A stretch of DNA of 64,000 bases from Ceratotherium simum simum (taxonomy: Eukaryota; Chordata; Mammalia; Perissodactyla; Rhinocerotidae): positions 7,922,071 through 7,986,070 of the forward strand of contig NW_004454175.1 in NCBI RefSeq assembly GCF_000283155.1, given 5' to 3'. The notes under the pieces were generated by a model. That model was not told the DNA's origin, did no database searches, and was given only the letters and a program-made list of their open reading frames with translations. Positions 24,990 to 34,911 of this stretch are shown here, one piece after another. A program made the translations under genes and the position numbers. Within the stretch, counting starts at the first letter, position 1; each line of letters begins with the position of its first letter.

Positions 24990-25860
24990 ACATTCTCTCT
25001 CATGGTGAGTGATACCCCCATATGCTGAGATGCTGCATCTGAAATCTTGGATTCACTCTTCAATCTCTCTTTTTCTTTATCATCATCCAATTCCACTGAA
25101 TAACTATATTCTGTCCATCTCTCTCTCTTCATCTTCACTTCTATTAGTTCTGTTAAGGCTTTTGTCATCTCTTGAGTAGATTATTATAATATCCTCAGAT
25201 GTTCTCGTCTCTGGTCTTGCCCCCTTCCAATCTACCCTCCACACGGGCATCACAGTGACCATTCTAAGACTCAAATCAGGTTTTGATACTCTCCTCCTTA
25301 AATCTCTCTAGTTCTACTCATTGCCTTCACCGTAAATCCCACATTTCTTTGCATGGTATACAATGTTGTCATGCCTGCTTCCTCTAGCTCAGGGGTTAAC
25401 TGAAGTTAGCTGGATGTGAATACCATGCACACCCTGTATTAGAGGTAATGAAGCCTGTTGCTATGTGTAAATCACTGCACTGTTTACAGAAAGTAGCTCT
25501 ACGTCATCGGAGTTGCTGGTGACCTTGTGGATATGACAGCCCAGCTTTTCCAGACCTTCCATTATACTAAGAGAAGCTGGATGTCTTTATTTTTGTGCGT
25601 TTTAAAATGTCATCTCAATTAAAAAAATGCTGTGTAGGCAAACAAAAAATGTCTGTGGCCCAGAGTCAGTCATTAACCTCCTACCCAGATCTCTTTCTAT
25701 TTCCCATTATCACTTTCTGTCATAGCATCTCCAGCTCTTAGGATTCTGCCTTCTTCTCTTAATGGCAAGTTCTTTGAAGGTTTGGACTTTATCTTGTTCA
25801 TGTTTATATCCCAATATTTGGCTCAGTACATATTTGCTGGGTAAATGAATAATATTTATA
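24990..25860 (+). mobile_element. L2 LINE relic, probably interrupted
   Basis: 24990-25380 has an L2-like order: 'GGATTCACTCTTCAATCTC', 'CCACACGGGCATCACAGTGA', then 'TCATTGCCTTCACCGTAAAT' and 'GCATGGTATACAATGTTGTC'. 25660-25860 shows an L2 3' end ('TTTGAAGGTTTGGACTTTAT', then 'TTTGGCTCAGTACATATTTG'). The part between, 25385-25655, is not L2-like and may be another inserted element of unknown type. Confidence 0.55.
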
Positions 25861-25869
25861 AAAATATTT

Positions 25870-27520
25870 TATAAACTAATACAATTTATATAAACTCAAT
25901 AATCACAGTTTCCATATTTTGTGTAATGATCATCTCCCCCAAATAAAGGCAGAGAAAGGCTAAGATTATGCTATGGAAATGAATAAAAATGAAAGTTACC
26001 AAAACAAATGAGAACGGGGATGAATAAGGAAAGGACAAGAATGGATTCCAACTCTTCTTCCCATTGCTCCCGTGCTTCTGCTGGACTTGAGCTAAAAATC
26101 TTCTTGAGTCCACCTGGCCTAAAATTTCAAAGGTCCCCTAGTCCACACCAGGCTGTGATTGACTCTGTCCCCACATGACTCCTCTGCCTGAGCTGTCCAA
26201 TGAACTTCTTCCCCTAGGGTGGGGTCAACTAAGGCCCACAGCCTCAGGTCCCTAGAAACAGGCCCCAGCTCTCCAAGTCCCTGGGGCTCCCCCTCTCTGA
26301 TACTCACTGCTCTAGCCCTATGGCTGATACGGACTAGCTGAAACCCCTTTATGGGTTCCTGGTTTTCTTTAGTGAACCTACCTCAACAAGAAATAAAGAT
26401 GAAACAATTGAGTGATGGCCCAGGAAAATATTATACATTAAACAAAACAACATGTCCATAGTCAGGATAAAGAAACCCCTCAGTATTCATATAACACAGT
26501 AGTAATTTTTCACTTCAACACATATTGTAAACACTGCGTTAATTGATATGGGGATCCTAGAGAAAATCAAAATTGTTAGAGTTAGTGAAGAACATGCAAT
26601 CATAAAATAATTAAGGAACAATTTTAAAGAATATGGTAGGCACTAAATAAATGAATGAATGAATCAACGATGTCAACCTTTAAATATGAGAGTGATTACA
26701 AATATACTTTTATGTTTAAGTGCTGTGGAGGTTCAGATTTTATTATAAGATTGCAATATAGTGAGCTTAGTCTGAGGAGGCTTCTTTTAAGTGTAGAATT
26801 TGAAATAATATAAGATTTAAAATGGCATGGATGAACTTAGGAGATATTCTGAGGAAATTAATATGGTTAATGATTTCCCTGGGAGAAATTTAATTTAAAT
26901 AGTATTGGGAGACTGGTTCATTTCATTTAGATTAGTGGTATTCAACCACATTTCACAGATACACTTATTTGTCTCAATTAGGTATTGGTGCTTTACTAGT
27001 AAATTGTTAATATTAATAATGAAAGTTTTGGAGTTCTCCAACCATTTACATTAAAAATAATTGAGATTATTCTACACAATCCCAATGATAATGTCACTCT
27101 CGCTTGCATTCTGATGGGCTTTCTTTAATGGAGGAAATGAGTGAAGTTCCGGAGAGAACTGAAGGAGGATGCGGAAGGGAGTGCATCTCAAATATTACAT
27201 CAGAGTGTTGAGCATATGACGCTGAAAATCATTGTAGTAGAGCTAGAAATCTTGCAACTGACATATATCTAGACACTATCATATGTTGTCTGCTCTTATT
27301 CATTATGGTATTTCCAGCATTTAATGTAGTCCTACATGTTTGTAGGCATGCTTAATAAATATTTGCTTTTATTTTTGATGACATTCAGCTAGCAAACCAA
27401 ATGTTAAACAAAATAATATCTCATATATCTGTATATCTTTCAAGATTTGTGAACTCAAGATATTTGAAACACAGCTTTGAATAGGAAATACATTGAAAAG
27501 TCGAAAATATTTGGTTTTCT
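25870..27520. other. Intergenic AT-rich sequence
   Basis: No gene, RNA or clear repeat was recognised. A small (GAAT)n patch, AAATGAATGAATGAATCAA, occurs at about 26650. Confidence 0.4.
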
Positions 27521-27527
27521 TAGCAAG

Positions 27528-27593
27528 CCTTTTCCTTTCCTCTCCTCTCCCCTTCCCTTCCCTTCCCCTCCTTTCCTTCTCTTTCCTCTTTCC
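27528..27593. repeat. Polypyrimidine CCTTT/CCTTCC tract
   Basis: About 65 bases with only C and T on the plus strand, made of CCTTT, CTCTCC and CCCTTCC units. It abuts the MLT1 LTR starting near 27622. Such strand-asymmetric tracts can form triplex-like structures in other genomes; nothing here shows it is used. Confidence 0.85.
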
Positions 27594-27621
27594 ACAAATA
27601 AAGCACTTATTTTATGTCATG

Positions 27622-27985
27622 TGAATGCAATGGACTGAATGTTTACGCTTCCTGCAAATCCATAATGTTGAAATCCTAATCCCTAAGGTAATGGCATTAG
27701 GAGGTAGGGCCTTGGGAGGTGATTAGGTCATGAGGGTGGAGCCCTCATGAATGGGATTAGTGCCCTTATACAAGAGGCCCTAGAGAGATCCCTTGCCCCT
27801 TCTGCCATGTGAGGACACAGGGAAAAGATGGCTGTCTAGGAAGCGGGTCCTCACCAGACACTGAATCTGCTGCCACAATGATCTTGGACTTTCCAGACTC
27901 TAGAACTGTGAGAAATAAATGTTTGTTGTTTATAAAACACCCAGTCTCTGGTATTTTGTTATAGCAGCCTGAATGGACTAAGACA
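27622..27985 (+). mobile_element. MLT1A-type solo LTR
   Basis: Very clear: 'GGTGATTAGGTCATGAGGGT', 'GGAGCCCTCATGAATGGGAT', 'GCCATGTGAGGACACAGGG', 'GAAGCGGGTCCTCACCAGAC', 'AACTGTGAGAAATAAATG' and the ending 'GAATGGACTAAGACA'. Better preserved than the related LTR at 7589. No internal sequence follows, so it is solo. Confidence 0.9.
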
Positions 27986-28064
27986 AGTGACAATTTAAAA
28001 ATGACTATTGGCAATCATCAGATAAATAAAATCTCTAAAATAGGCATAGGAACTAGGTACCTAA

Positions 28065-28336
28065 GGGGCTGGCCCGATGGCATAATGGTTAAGTTCACAT
28101 GCTCTGTTTCGGCGGCCTGGGGTTTGCAGGTTAGGATCCTGGGTGTGGACCTGCACACCACTCATCAAACCATGCTGTGGTGGCATCCTACATACAAAAA
28201 AAAAAAAAAGGAAGATGGGCACAGATCTTAGCTCAGGGCTGATCTTCCCCAGCAAAAAAGAGGAGGATTGGCAACAGATGTTAGCTCAGGGCCAATCTGC
28301 CTCACCAAAAAAAAAAAAAAAAATAGACAACAAAAA
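28065..28336 (+). mobile_element. ERE-type SINE with two tail units
   Basis: It starts GGGGCTGGCCCGATGG, has a tRNA-like head ('TGGTTAAGTTCACATGCTC'), then two tandem tail units of the 'TTAGCTCAGGG...' kind separated by A-rich linkers, ending in poly(A). Copies of AACTAGGTACCTA (28051-28063) and AACTATGTACCTA (about 28339-28351) flank it and differ at one base, marking the target duplication. Confidence 0.88.
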
Positions 28337-28794
28337 AAACTATGTACCTATGGAATTTTGAACCAGTTAGGATAGCAAGAAATACCAAAAACTTCAGATA
28401 GCATCTTGGTATATGACAGAGTACAATAATTGATGTTTATATGAAAGTAAGGAAAAAGGACGAATTACGTTTGATATATATTCTCTTAAAAGGCATGAAA
28501 ATATTGAATATATCTTAAGTGCCCATTAAAATATTTTAAAAAGCAATGTGTGATGCTTAAAAGGATGAGCTGTAGTCTTTGGGAAAACTCAGTATATTGA
28601 AACACTTTGTTTCCTGACAATATCAGATGGATGAAGCCTAAGTGGAGCTATCTAGTAGCTACTAGATGGCCAACGCCTTGCTTGTTCTGTTTATGTTTAA
28701 GACAGGACAGAAAAGGATTTGCAGTCTAGGAGGGGAGGCCAAAGGAACACATAGGAAATTGCTATAGAATAACTTAAAATTACAAATAATTAAG

Positions 28795-29200
28795 CCAGCC
28801 CTGGTGATCTAGTGGTGAAAATTCGGCACTCTCACCTATGTGGCCTGGGTTGTTTCCTGATCAGGGAACCACACCATCTGTCTGTCAGTTGTCATACTGT
28901 GGTGGCTGCATGTTGCTGTGATGCTGAAAGCTATGCCACTGGTATTTCAAATACCAGCAGGGTCACCCATGGTGGACAAGTTTCAGTAGAGCTTCCAGAC
29001 TAAGATAGACTAGGAATAAGGACCTGGCCACCCACCGCCAAAAAATTGGCCATGAAAACCCTATGAATAGCAGTAGAGCATTGTCTGATATGGCGCTGGA
29101 GGGTGAGATGATGGCATAAAAAAGACCAGGCAGGGTTCCGCTCTGCTGTACATGGGGTTACACGGGGTCAGAATTGACTCCATGGCACTAACAACAACAT
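28795..29200 (+). mobile_element. tRNA-Glu-headed SINE with LINE-like body
   Basis: The first 75 bases are a mutated full-length tRNA-Glu: 'CCCTGGTGATCTAGTGGTG', then 'ATTCGGCACTCTCACC', then a T-arm and acceptor end 'CCTGATCAGGGAACC'. It therefore keeps A and B box regions for RNA polymerase III. A unique body follows ('GTTGCTGTGATGCTGAAAGC', 'ATACCAGCAGGGTCACCC'), ending in 'GTCAGAATTGACTCCATGGC' and an ACAACAACA tail. The CAA-type tail and body suggest mobilisation by an RTE-like LINE rather than L1. A reversed, headless copy lies at 62188-62479. Confidence 0.75.
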
Positions 29201-29879
29201 ATGATTAAATACCAGAAGAGGAAAAAGAGAGTGATTCCTTTTGCCTGGAGAATCTGAGGGTGCCTTCCTAAGGAGGTGGAATTAGAGGATGAATCCGATT
29301 TGGATAAAAGGAGAGAAGGTGCAAAAAACCCTCCCAGGAAGGTAGGGGAGGCCACAGAAAGGCTGGCTGTGGGGAGAAGTCTGACCTGTATGGGGATCTT
29401 GAGGAGCTGTGGAAAATAAGGTCAGACAGATATTACCATAGGGTAAAGTTAGGAAGGCCTAACGGCCTAATTTCCTAATGTTTTACCTTCTTTACTCAGA
29501 GTATCACTTACCTTGAAGAGATACTGTAGTTATTGCTTGTTCTAGAGGCATTTTTAATCTTTAACAATAGAACACATTACTTTAAAAAAAAAAGAGAGAG
29601 AGAAAAGAAAAGCTACCTTCTTTCAAATCAGCTTGGTGACATAACACCCAACTCTAGATTCTCCATTCTATATTGATATCTAATTCAAAATGTGAGATCT
29701 TCTTGATTACTAGTATCCTATAGTCATGCTACTTTCTTTCCTTTTGGTCATATGCCACATCATCTTAAGCTCTTTTACCATGAAACTCTTGTGGTTAGAA
29801 CATCTAACCACTGTAGAGATTCTGGTGCCTTCCACCGGCTTCTCTATAGGCCCTTATATAATAGTAGCCATCGTGATTA

Positions 29880-30385
29880 AAGCCCAGGCTCTAAGCAAAA
29901 CTGTCTGCATTTAAATCCTGGACTCTGTCATTATTAGCTATATAACCTTGGCCACGTTACCCAAACACTCTGATTCTCAGTTACTTTTTTATTTGGTGAG
30001 GAAGACTAGCCCCTGAGCTAACATCTGTTGATAATCCCCTTCTTTTTGTTGAGGAAAATTGGCCCTGGGCTAACATCCATGCCCCTCTTCCCCCACTTTA
30101 TATGTGGGACGCCTGCCACAGCATGGTTTGATAAGTGGTGTGTAAGTCTGTGCCGGGGATCCTAACCCGCAAACCCCAGGCCACTGAAGCAGAGTGCGCG
30201 AACTTAACCACTACACCACAGGGCCAGCCCCTGATTCTTAGTTTCTTCATTTTAAGGTGGGGATGGGGGCAGCAATAGCATCTACCTCAAAGGGTTGTTA
30301 TGAGTATTAAATAAATTAATGCAGATAAAACACTTAGAAGAATGCCTGGTATGTATTACGTGTCATATAAGGGTTAGCTACTACT
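29880..30385 (-). mobile_element. MIR SINE split by an ERE insertion
   Basis: 29880-29982 and 30231-30385 together give the reverse complement of a MIR: 'AAATCCTGGACTCTGTCATT', 'AACCTTGGCCACGTTACCC', then after the ERE 'TTTCTTCATTTTAAGGTGGG' and 'CTCAAAGGGTTGTTATGAG'. The ERE at 29983-30230 interrupts it with duplicated MIR bases on both sides. Confidence 0.8.
29983..30230 (-). mobile_element. ERE-type SINE inside a MIR
   Basis: Minus-strand ERE (GGGGCTGGCCCTGTGGTGTA at its 5' end, near 30230) with tail units near 29990-30080. Target duplication CTGATTCTCAGTT (29970-29982) and CTGATTCTTAGTT (30231-30243) differs at one base. Confidence 0.88.
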
Positions 30386-31085
30386 ATTATCTCTAACAGG
30401 GAGAAAAAATGTATGCCTAATATTTAGTATAACTATACTCCCCATATAAACCCATTAAAAATTTTAGATTATTTCAAATTTAAGTTGCATTTTAAATGAT
30501 TCTTGGAATAACAATTTAGTTTTAAAAGGACCTCAAACACCTTTTAATACAATCTCTCCTCTAATGCCATAGCAAAGGGCCTGGCAGGGAGTGGACTGAA
30601 GTATCTACTCAGCCAATATTTTCTATATGAATGAGTGACATTGCTAAACACTAAACGGTTAGAAGACAGACTGGTAGTTATTGTACTAAGTAGAGGTATG
30701 CTGGATGCTTTGGGAACACAGAAGAGGTGGGTCTAAATCCAATGGGGGTAGGAGTAAATCTATAAAAGCTACCCAGAGGCAATGATACTCAGCTGAGTTC
30801 TGAAGGATGCATAGGACTTGCCCTGCTGAAGAAGCAGCTTAAAGCGTTTAGATAGTCCCTTCGTGATACTGTTTCTGGTCAAACAATTCAAAATAGGGCA
30901 ATTAGTCAATCAGAATAATTTTATTAATATTTATACCATAACGCGTACATGGAATTTCACTTTATCATCTATTGTTCTGACTGGTATCAAATTATTCCAA
31001 ATAGGCAGACATTCCTATTAGATTAATAATATGCGTCTTCAAGCTTTTTGAAAAATCTAGTAGAAAGGAAAATAATAGCTTTTAT

Positions 31086-31250
31086 CCAGTAGTTATCACG
31101 TGCTGGCCTCATAATGAGCTCTTTTAAAGAATTAACTCATCTAAACCTCACAAGAAGAGAGTTCTCTTATTGCCCAAGTTGATAAACTGAGTAAGTAGCA
31201 GAGCCAGGGTTTGAATTCAAGGCTGCCAAATGCATGCTCTTAATTACTAC
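31086..31250 (+). mobile_element. MIR SINE
   Basis: Shows the MIR core 'AAGAATTAACTCATCTAAAC', 'CTCACAAGAAGAGAG', then 'GCAGAGCCAGGGTTTGAATT' and the end 'GCATGCTCTTAATTACTAC'. About 165 bp. Confidence 0.8.
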
Positions 31251-32204
31251 AGTAAATGAAGTTTTGGATTAATTACTCACTAGAAATACTGTCTTGTTTT
31301 CCTTTTATATAATTTGAAGATATATTCATAAAAATAACTTCATTAATGACATTAATTCAGATTTTCATTCTGAGAACTTTTGTAAACTGTTACACAAAAT
31401 GTAATTTATAACTTTCCCTTCAACACTACAAGGATAAACCCATCACAAGATTTCTTGCTGGTCAGCACTGTTCTCCAGCTGAAAGTGCTGTCACAACCAC
31501 ATCTTCATTTGTTTTTTCCCCTAGTGGGTATAGAAAACTACTTGAATAATGCATATTCCTTTCTATATTCTTTCAACAGAACATTGCATATTTAAATCAT
31601 TAAGATGGATTCCTGGTATGGACGCAGAATTTTATAAAAAGGAAGAAAAGTTTATTTGTAAATACCTGGAATAGTAGTCAATGACTGAGTGTATCATAGA
31701 AACCCCAAAACATAAAAAAATCTGGTATTCATCAAACAATATCTTTCAAATAAGGAAGTAGAGAACTCAAGTTCTTTCTCTCCGTAAAGCAGCTTCATTT
31801 TCAGGCTTCCTTCACAAAAGGAGTTGAATGCATGAAGGCCATCTGGCTATGCGATAGCCTCCCCTTAGACATTAATAGATGTAGAGATCAGGCCAGAGAC
31901 TCCCTCTACCACTAGGCAATGTGACCATCATCCTCTATCATTTCAGAGATTACTCCTTTTACACTTTTTTTCAAGTCCTTTTCTTTACCTATGTCCCTAC
32001 TGTTGACAACAAACCACAATGTTGAATACCATTGGGTTTCCACTAATGTTTTCTAGACACTTCTGTATTTTTCCAAATCAGAGGATATAACTGTTTCCAC
32101 CAGGAAATAAAATAGAGGTCATTGCAGCAGCAGTGACTTTCAAGCTGTTTGCTAAATTTAGCCGTCCAATACTTTCCACTCTAATGAAAACTGTGAACTA
32201 CAAT

Positions 32205-32400
32205 TATAGAATGTTGGGACAGAACAGGCGCTTAAGGTCATGGAGTTCAATCCCTTTGTTTTTCTGATGAAAGTATGGGGGCCTAGACATAACCTGTGAT
32301 TTGGTCGAGGCCACAGAGCTTGTTAATGGTAGCGATGGAACTTGAACAAAGATCTGCTCAGCCCAGAGCAATGTTGTCCTCACTACACCACGGACGCTCT
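32205..32400 (+). mobile_element. Ancient MIR-like SINE upstream of PPP1R1C
   Basis: 'TTAAGGTCATGGAGTTCAAT', then 'CCACAGAGCTTGTTAATGG' and 'GAACTTGAACAAAGATCTGC', ending 'CACTACACCACGGACGCTCT', follow an old mammalian SINE pattern. It ends about 670 bp before the PPP1R1C start codon. Confidence 0.55.
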
Positions 32401-32749
32401 GCCTCCTATGATCAGTCTTGCTTAACCAGATCTCACAGCATAAAGGTAGCTGATGTTATTGGTTGTGGCTTACCCTCCGTGCCCATTCATCAGTTTGGTG
32501 GCTGAATGTGAAATAACGAAGGTGTCTGACTTATAAGTTGCTACAAGAGAAATGAAATGATTCCATACCCAAACCCTGCCCCCAACTCTAAAAATTTCCT
32601 GCTTTATGTTCATCAATAATGAATAGCCTATCCCTGCAATGCTCAGAGGGAGCTTACATTGCACTTTTGAGCAGCCGGTTAGTAATGTACAGTGGATAGA
32701 GCCTTTCTTTCAAATCCCAGGACGGCGGGTCCTTCAAGGCTAGCATTGC

Positions 32750-33072
32750 ATTATCAATTAGCTGCTGAGTGAATGCTTGGCATGTGTACTAGTGAAGAGG
32801 CACACAATTAGCTTATTGTTCCTTTCTGTATTGTGCTGAGAGGATCCAAGGGATTGGTAGGGGAACAGGCGAGACAGGCATCACTGTGGATGTTGAAGAA
32901 GGGAGTTACTCAGACCTCAGCATCTTCACTTGCTTGCTCTGGTATTACAGCTATTTATTACTAAGCACTCTGTGTGGCTGGGTGGAGTGTGCCTGAGGAA
33001 ACACATCCCAGACACCACCTGGGGTTAGTCTTGCTGAGCCCTCCACGTCTCTGACTAATTCTCGTCATTATC
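32750..33072 (+). promoter_or_regulatory. PPP1R1C: Putative PPP1R1C upstream region and 5' leader
   Basis: The stretch immediately before the start codon is not CpG-rich. A TATA-like TATTTATTA occurs at 32952-32960, about 113 bp before ATG, followed by a CACCC-type complement (GGCTGGGTGG, near 32977). Two identical CAATTAGCT motifs with homeodomain-type cores lie at 32755-32763 and 32805-32813. None of this proves a transcription start; an upstream non-coding exon is also possible, since AG dinucleotides near 33010-33030 could act as acceptors. Confidence 0.3.
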
Positions 33073-33153
33073 ATGGAACCCAACAGTCCCAAAAAGATAC
33101 AATTTGCTGTGCCTTTATTCCAGAGTCAGATTGCACCAGAAGCAGCAGAGCAG
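33073..33153 (+). CDS. PPP1R1C: PPP1R1C coding exon 1: PP1 inhibitor subunit 1C (IPP5)
   Basis: This exon encodes the first 27 residues of a small cytoplasmic inhibitor of protein phosphatase 1, a relative of inhibitor-1 and DARPP-32. The frame begins MEPNSPKKIQF; residues 8-11 (KIQF) are the family's PP1-docking motif. It goes on VPLFQSQIAPEAAEQ and stops at a codon boundary on a consensus donor (GAGCAG|GTAAGT). The ATG has A at -3 and G at +4, a strong start context. The match to PPP1R1C is from memory of the family N-terminus; inhibitor-1 shares the AAEQIR stretch but differs around it. Exon 2 continues the frame exactly after a 1697-bp intron. The exon alone gives no clue to expression or regulation. 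Confidence 0.95.
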
Positions 33154-34850
33154 GTAAGTGGAATTGGGTGGGGACCAGTCCTGCATATAAGGTCATAGGG
33201 ACATACACTCTTGGTATTAATTGAAAGCTTCTCCACGTTTTGAATTTGCCTAAACTTTGTGACTTGTGTGATATGTGAATGAGAAATAAGTTGGTTTCCA
33301 CATGACCTTGTATTTGAGTTGCATTGGGGGAACTATTGGCTGAAATGAGCATTTTATGTGATACAAAATTAGCACTCATTAGGGAAAAATGGTTATGTTA
33401 GCAATTCAGATTTGGATCCAAAAATCTGTTTGCTTTTGCTTATTAAAATAACAGGTTCAAGATTTAGAGAAACTTAAAAAAAAATTCTCAAAATTAGCAA
33501 CATTTTATTTCATTATTTATAAAATAAAAAGATTCATTTAACAATGAAAGCATTAAATCTTGGAATAATTTCAGATTACAGGCTTAATATTTTAAAGTTT
33601 TCATTGTATACCCAAAGCAGTAATTATAAGTATATGTAATACATGGTGGATAGGTTTTGCAGTTGTATATATAATTTAGAAAACATTTTATTCAGATATT
33701 AAAAATAGTATTTGAACATTTCCTGGATTCCTTTTCTATGTCTGATATATCTATATATCTGTTTTTCTCTGTCTTTGTCTCTCTGTCTCATGTGAGATTG
33801 GTTTACATCTGTATCACCTTTCATATTCAGATTTACTTAGATTCTTGATGCAATGGAACCACTTAAAAGATCATTTGTGGTAAAATTACAACAGTGGGGA
33901 GGTAAAAGCAAAGAAATGTATGTATTCATCAACCTAATTCATTAATTTCTTAAAACCTAAATTATCCCCGAATACTTTTCCAAATATTATATACAAAGTC
34001 TTAAAAATACTTATTGAATCTGAGGCTCATAATTTCCTAGGATGTTTTGATAATCTAAAGTAGATCCACCCGACTCAGGCCAGGTAAATACAACCTTGAA
34101 CATGTATCTATGTTGAGTGGGGCATTGGTTCTATCTCGGACAAGATGTCACTGGTAAATTTTATCCTCTATCCTACTGACATATACCTGAGGAATTTACC
34201 TATATATTTAAGAAATCAAAGACGCATTAGAGATTCTAATCATAATACACTCCTGTAACTCTTAAAATAAGAAAAAGCCCCACATCGAACCTATTAGCTT
34301 TAAATGAATTATATACTCTCACAAGATCCATATTCATTCTTTTTTTTTGTTGATTTGTTCTAAACATTACAGTAGAAAATAAGAAAAGCTTATGATATTA
34401 ATTGAAATTTAAGACTCATGCTGTTAAATTTAACCTGCTAGAAATTTGAGTTCTCTAAGCTTTTCTTACCCTGTTTAGAAATAAGGGTAATGGATCTTGA
34501 AAGCATCATCAATATTATAAGGCTCCAAGAGAGCCATTAAAATTAGCAAGTCATCCTCATATCTTCACTGCATATTAATTTTTAGTGTCACTATTTTATT
34601 ATATTCAACTGTTGCTTTTCTGTGGAAATGTAGCTTTTTGGTCAAAGAAGGTGATACTAATATGTGACAGTTGTACTGTCTGGCTTTTTACTATTCAAAA
34701 TAAAATTACTGAGCACCTACTGTGTGCCCTCCAGAAATTTGTTTTTGTGTGTTGGGAAAAGATGAGAATGGGACAGCTTTGCAAACTGTAGAGTAACCAA
34801 GCGCAGTGTCTGACTCTCGCTGACCTTAGCCGGGCCTCTGTCGTTCACAG
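33154..34850 (+). other. PPP1R1C: PPP1R1C intron 1
   Basis: GT...AG intron between two in-frame exons. AT-rich; it holds a short MIR-like piece (TGAGCACCTACTGTGTGCCC near 34710-34730) and no other recognised gene. Confidence 0.9.
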
Positions 34851-34911
34851 ATCAGGAAAAGAAGACCTACACCAGCATCGCTTGTGATTCTCAACGAACA
34901 CAATCCCCCAG
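34851..34911 (+). CDS. PPP1R1C: PPP1R1C coding exon 2: phospho-threonine inhibitory motif
   Basis: The acceptor CGTTCACAG precedes IRKRRPTPASLVILNEHNPP (residues 28-47) plus one base of codon 48, followed by donor CAG|GTAAGG. The basic RKRRPTP run puts a threonine at residue 34 in this count. In DARPP-32 and inhibitor-1 the matching threonine is phosphorylated by PKA and is needed to block PP1. The exon is 61 bp, leaving phase 1, so exon 3 must start with two bases completing a codon (GAA or GAG expected for Glu). The protein in other mammals is about 109 residues, so roughly the last 60 residues lie outside the visible exons. No frame break or missing key residue is seen. Confidence 0.95.

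Noticed and set aside
7589..27985. Two same-orientation MLT1 LTRs 20 kb apart as a provirus
   Set aside because: They differ strongly in sequence, and the DNA between lacks retroviral internal sequence; they are independent solo LTRs.
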